From Arthrobacter cryoconiti (GTDB taxonomy: Bacteria > Actinomycetota > Actinomycetes > Actinomycetales > Micrococcaceae), in NCBI RefSeq assembly GCF_020905375.1, contig NZ_JAJJBU010000003.1:1-64000 (forward strand): 64,000 nucleotides of DNA, written 5' to 3'. This document shows, in pieces, positions 63,374-64,000 of the stretch (positions within the stretch are counted from its first letter, which is position 1; the number at the start of each line of letters is the position of its first letter). Under the pieces are notes generated by a model. It made no database searches and had not been told where the DNA came from. It worked only from the letters and a program-made list of their open reading frames with translations. A program made the translations under genes and the position numbers.

Positions 63374-64000
63374 CAGTGCTGCTTGGGGCCGTACCGTCCC
63401 AGTTGGGTTGCGTAAACGCTCCGGCCGGGTCCTCAGCAAGTCTCCCGTCGGCCGCTCTGATCGGGCAGTGCTGCCCTGCGCCTGCCACGGGTAGAGCGGA
63501 GCCATCAAATTCGGGAACACCATGAAGGGTAAACCACTCTGCCATTTGTGCGCGCAAGCCACTAATGGTGTGGTGGGTGTCGCCGTCGTCCATCAAATTC
63601 TGCCGCTCTCCCGGATCCGCGGCTAAGTTGTAAAGCTCGTGGGGTCCATCAGGGTAGCGGTGAACGTACTTCCATTCGTGCGTGCGGATCATCCGGACAG
63701 GTCCGTATTCGTCATACACCACCACCGCTTGGTCCTGGCGGTCGGCGGCAGCACCGCTACGGGTCTTCGCAGCTGGAGCCAACAACGGTGCAAAGGAAGA
63801 ACCTGGCCCGGCCTCGAAGGGTGCCGGGTCCAAGCCAGCCAAATCGAGGATGGTGGCGGCGACGTCGTAGGCGGAGAGAAGCTCGTGGCGCACCACGTCC
63901 GCATCAATATGGCCTGGCCAGTGGAAAATGGCAGGAACTTTCACCGACGAGTCATACATGTTTTGTGGGAACGTGCCGTTGCCCTTGCCCCACACGCCGT
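63333..64000 (-). CDS. Sulfatase, C-terminal part (5' end outside window)
   Basis: About 220 residues are visible and the frame stays open at the window end. The stretch WGKGNGTFPQNMYDSSVKVP is the typical sulfatase segment after the SDHG metal motif, followed by PAIFHWPGHIDADVVRHELL, DVAATILDLAGLD, RTHEWKYVHRYPDGPHELYN and NLAADPGERQNL. The active-site Cys region must lie to the right of base 64000. This is the third sulfatase of the locus. Its last 41 bases lie inside the 3' end of the DUF2264 gene on the other strand. Confidence 0.9.
   Translation of the reverse strand, partial: GVWGKGNGTFPQNMYDSSVKVPAIFHWPGHIDADVVRHELLSAYDVAATILDLAGLDPAPFEAGPGSSFAPLLAPAAKTRSGAAADRQDQAVVVYDEYGPVRMIRTHEWKYVHRYPDGPHELYNLAADPGERQNLMDDGDTHHTISGLRAQMAEWFTLHGVPEFDGSALPVAGAGQHCPIRAADGRLAEDPAGAFTQPNWDGTAPSSTASIGAVPSEKRFG

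Overview
The window looks like the chromosome (or a large replicon) of a high-GC Gram-positive bacterium of the Micrococcaceae, most likely Arthrobacter or a close relative. The grounds are moderate-to-high GC content with frequent GTG/TTG starts, the uracil-DNA glycosylase / DUF3263 / LytR_C / groEL neighbourhood typical of actinobacteria, an orphan WXG100 protein, FemX- and ThrE-type proteins, and copper genes of the kind common in Arthrobacter. The species cannot be fixed from the sequence alone. I saw no rRNA, tRNA, CRISPR array, insertion sequence or integrase.

Layout. (1) 1-400: end of a probable aldehyde dehydrogenase, a perfect 23-bp hairpin terminator, and the C-terminal stump of a hydantoinase/carbamoylase-family amidase. 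(2) 0.6-7.7 kb: copper-resistance operon on the minus strand (CopZ-like chaperone, CopB-type ATPase, DUF6153 protein, DUF305 protein, sialidase-like propeller lipoprotein, frameshifted multicopper oxidase) behind a CsoR-like operator, with a divergent SHOCT protein. (3) 7.9-9.0 kb: decayed region with a two-ended fragment of a 2-oxoacid dehydrogenase E2 gene and short tandem repeats. (4) 9.2-22.5 kb: large minus-strand hydantoin-type operon (HyuA, HyuB, ribose-type ABC transporter, a degenerate HyuA-like protein, a DUF917-like protein, PucR regulator, GAF protein) with a divergent zinc alcohol dehydrogenase. (5) 22.6-29.3 kb: ice-binding protein, two hydrolases each with a related TetR regulator, a YVTN propeller lipoprotein and an ICL/PEP-mutase family enzyme. 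(6) 29.6-37.6 kb: MHS transporter with 3-hydroxybutyrate dehydrogenase; LysR regulator divergent from a four-gene operon (hydroxyisobutyrate dehydrogenase, aldehyde dehydrogenase, class III CoA-transferase, enoyl-CoA hydratase). (7) 37.7-40.2 kb: TetR plus DHA2 drug-efflux pair flanked by two related long palindromes. (8) 40.3-53 kb: housekeeping block (FemX, ThrE with stop codons inside an N-terminal repeat, siderophore-interacting protein, uracil-DNA glycosylase, DUF3263, LytR_C, TM2, GroEL with CIRCE, RNase HI fusion, WXG100, two-component system). (9) 53-64 kb: polysaccharide-utilisation-like locus with three sulfatases, a sugar ABC importer without its own ATPase, GntR/LacI-type regulator, Gfo/Idh/MocA oxidoreductase and DUF2264 protein.

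How it fits together. The copper operon pairs cytosolic copper handling and efflux with extracytoplasmic oxidation. The hydantoin operon couples import of a small cyclic amide-like solute to ATP-dependent ring opening, and carries a second HyuA/DUF917 pair in which the family's glycine-rich motifs are gone. In the sulfatase locus all enzymes lack signal peptides, so sulfated oligosaccharides are probably imported first and then desulfated and cut in the cytosol. The strongest oddities are the three in-frame amber codons in tandem repeats of thrE, the two palindromes with a compensated base change, the motif-less HyuA/DUF917 pair, and the tandem 94-bp hairpin repeats behind groEL.
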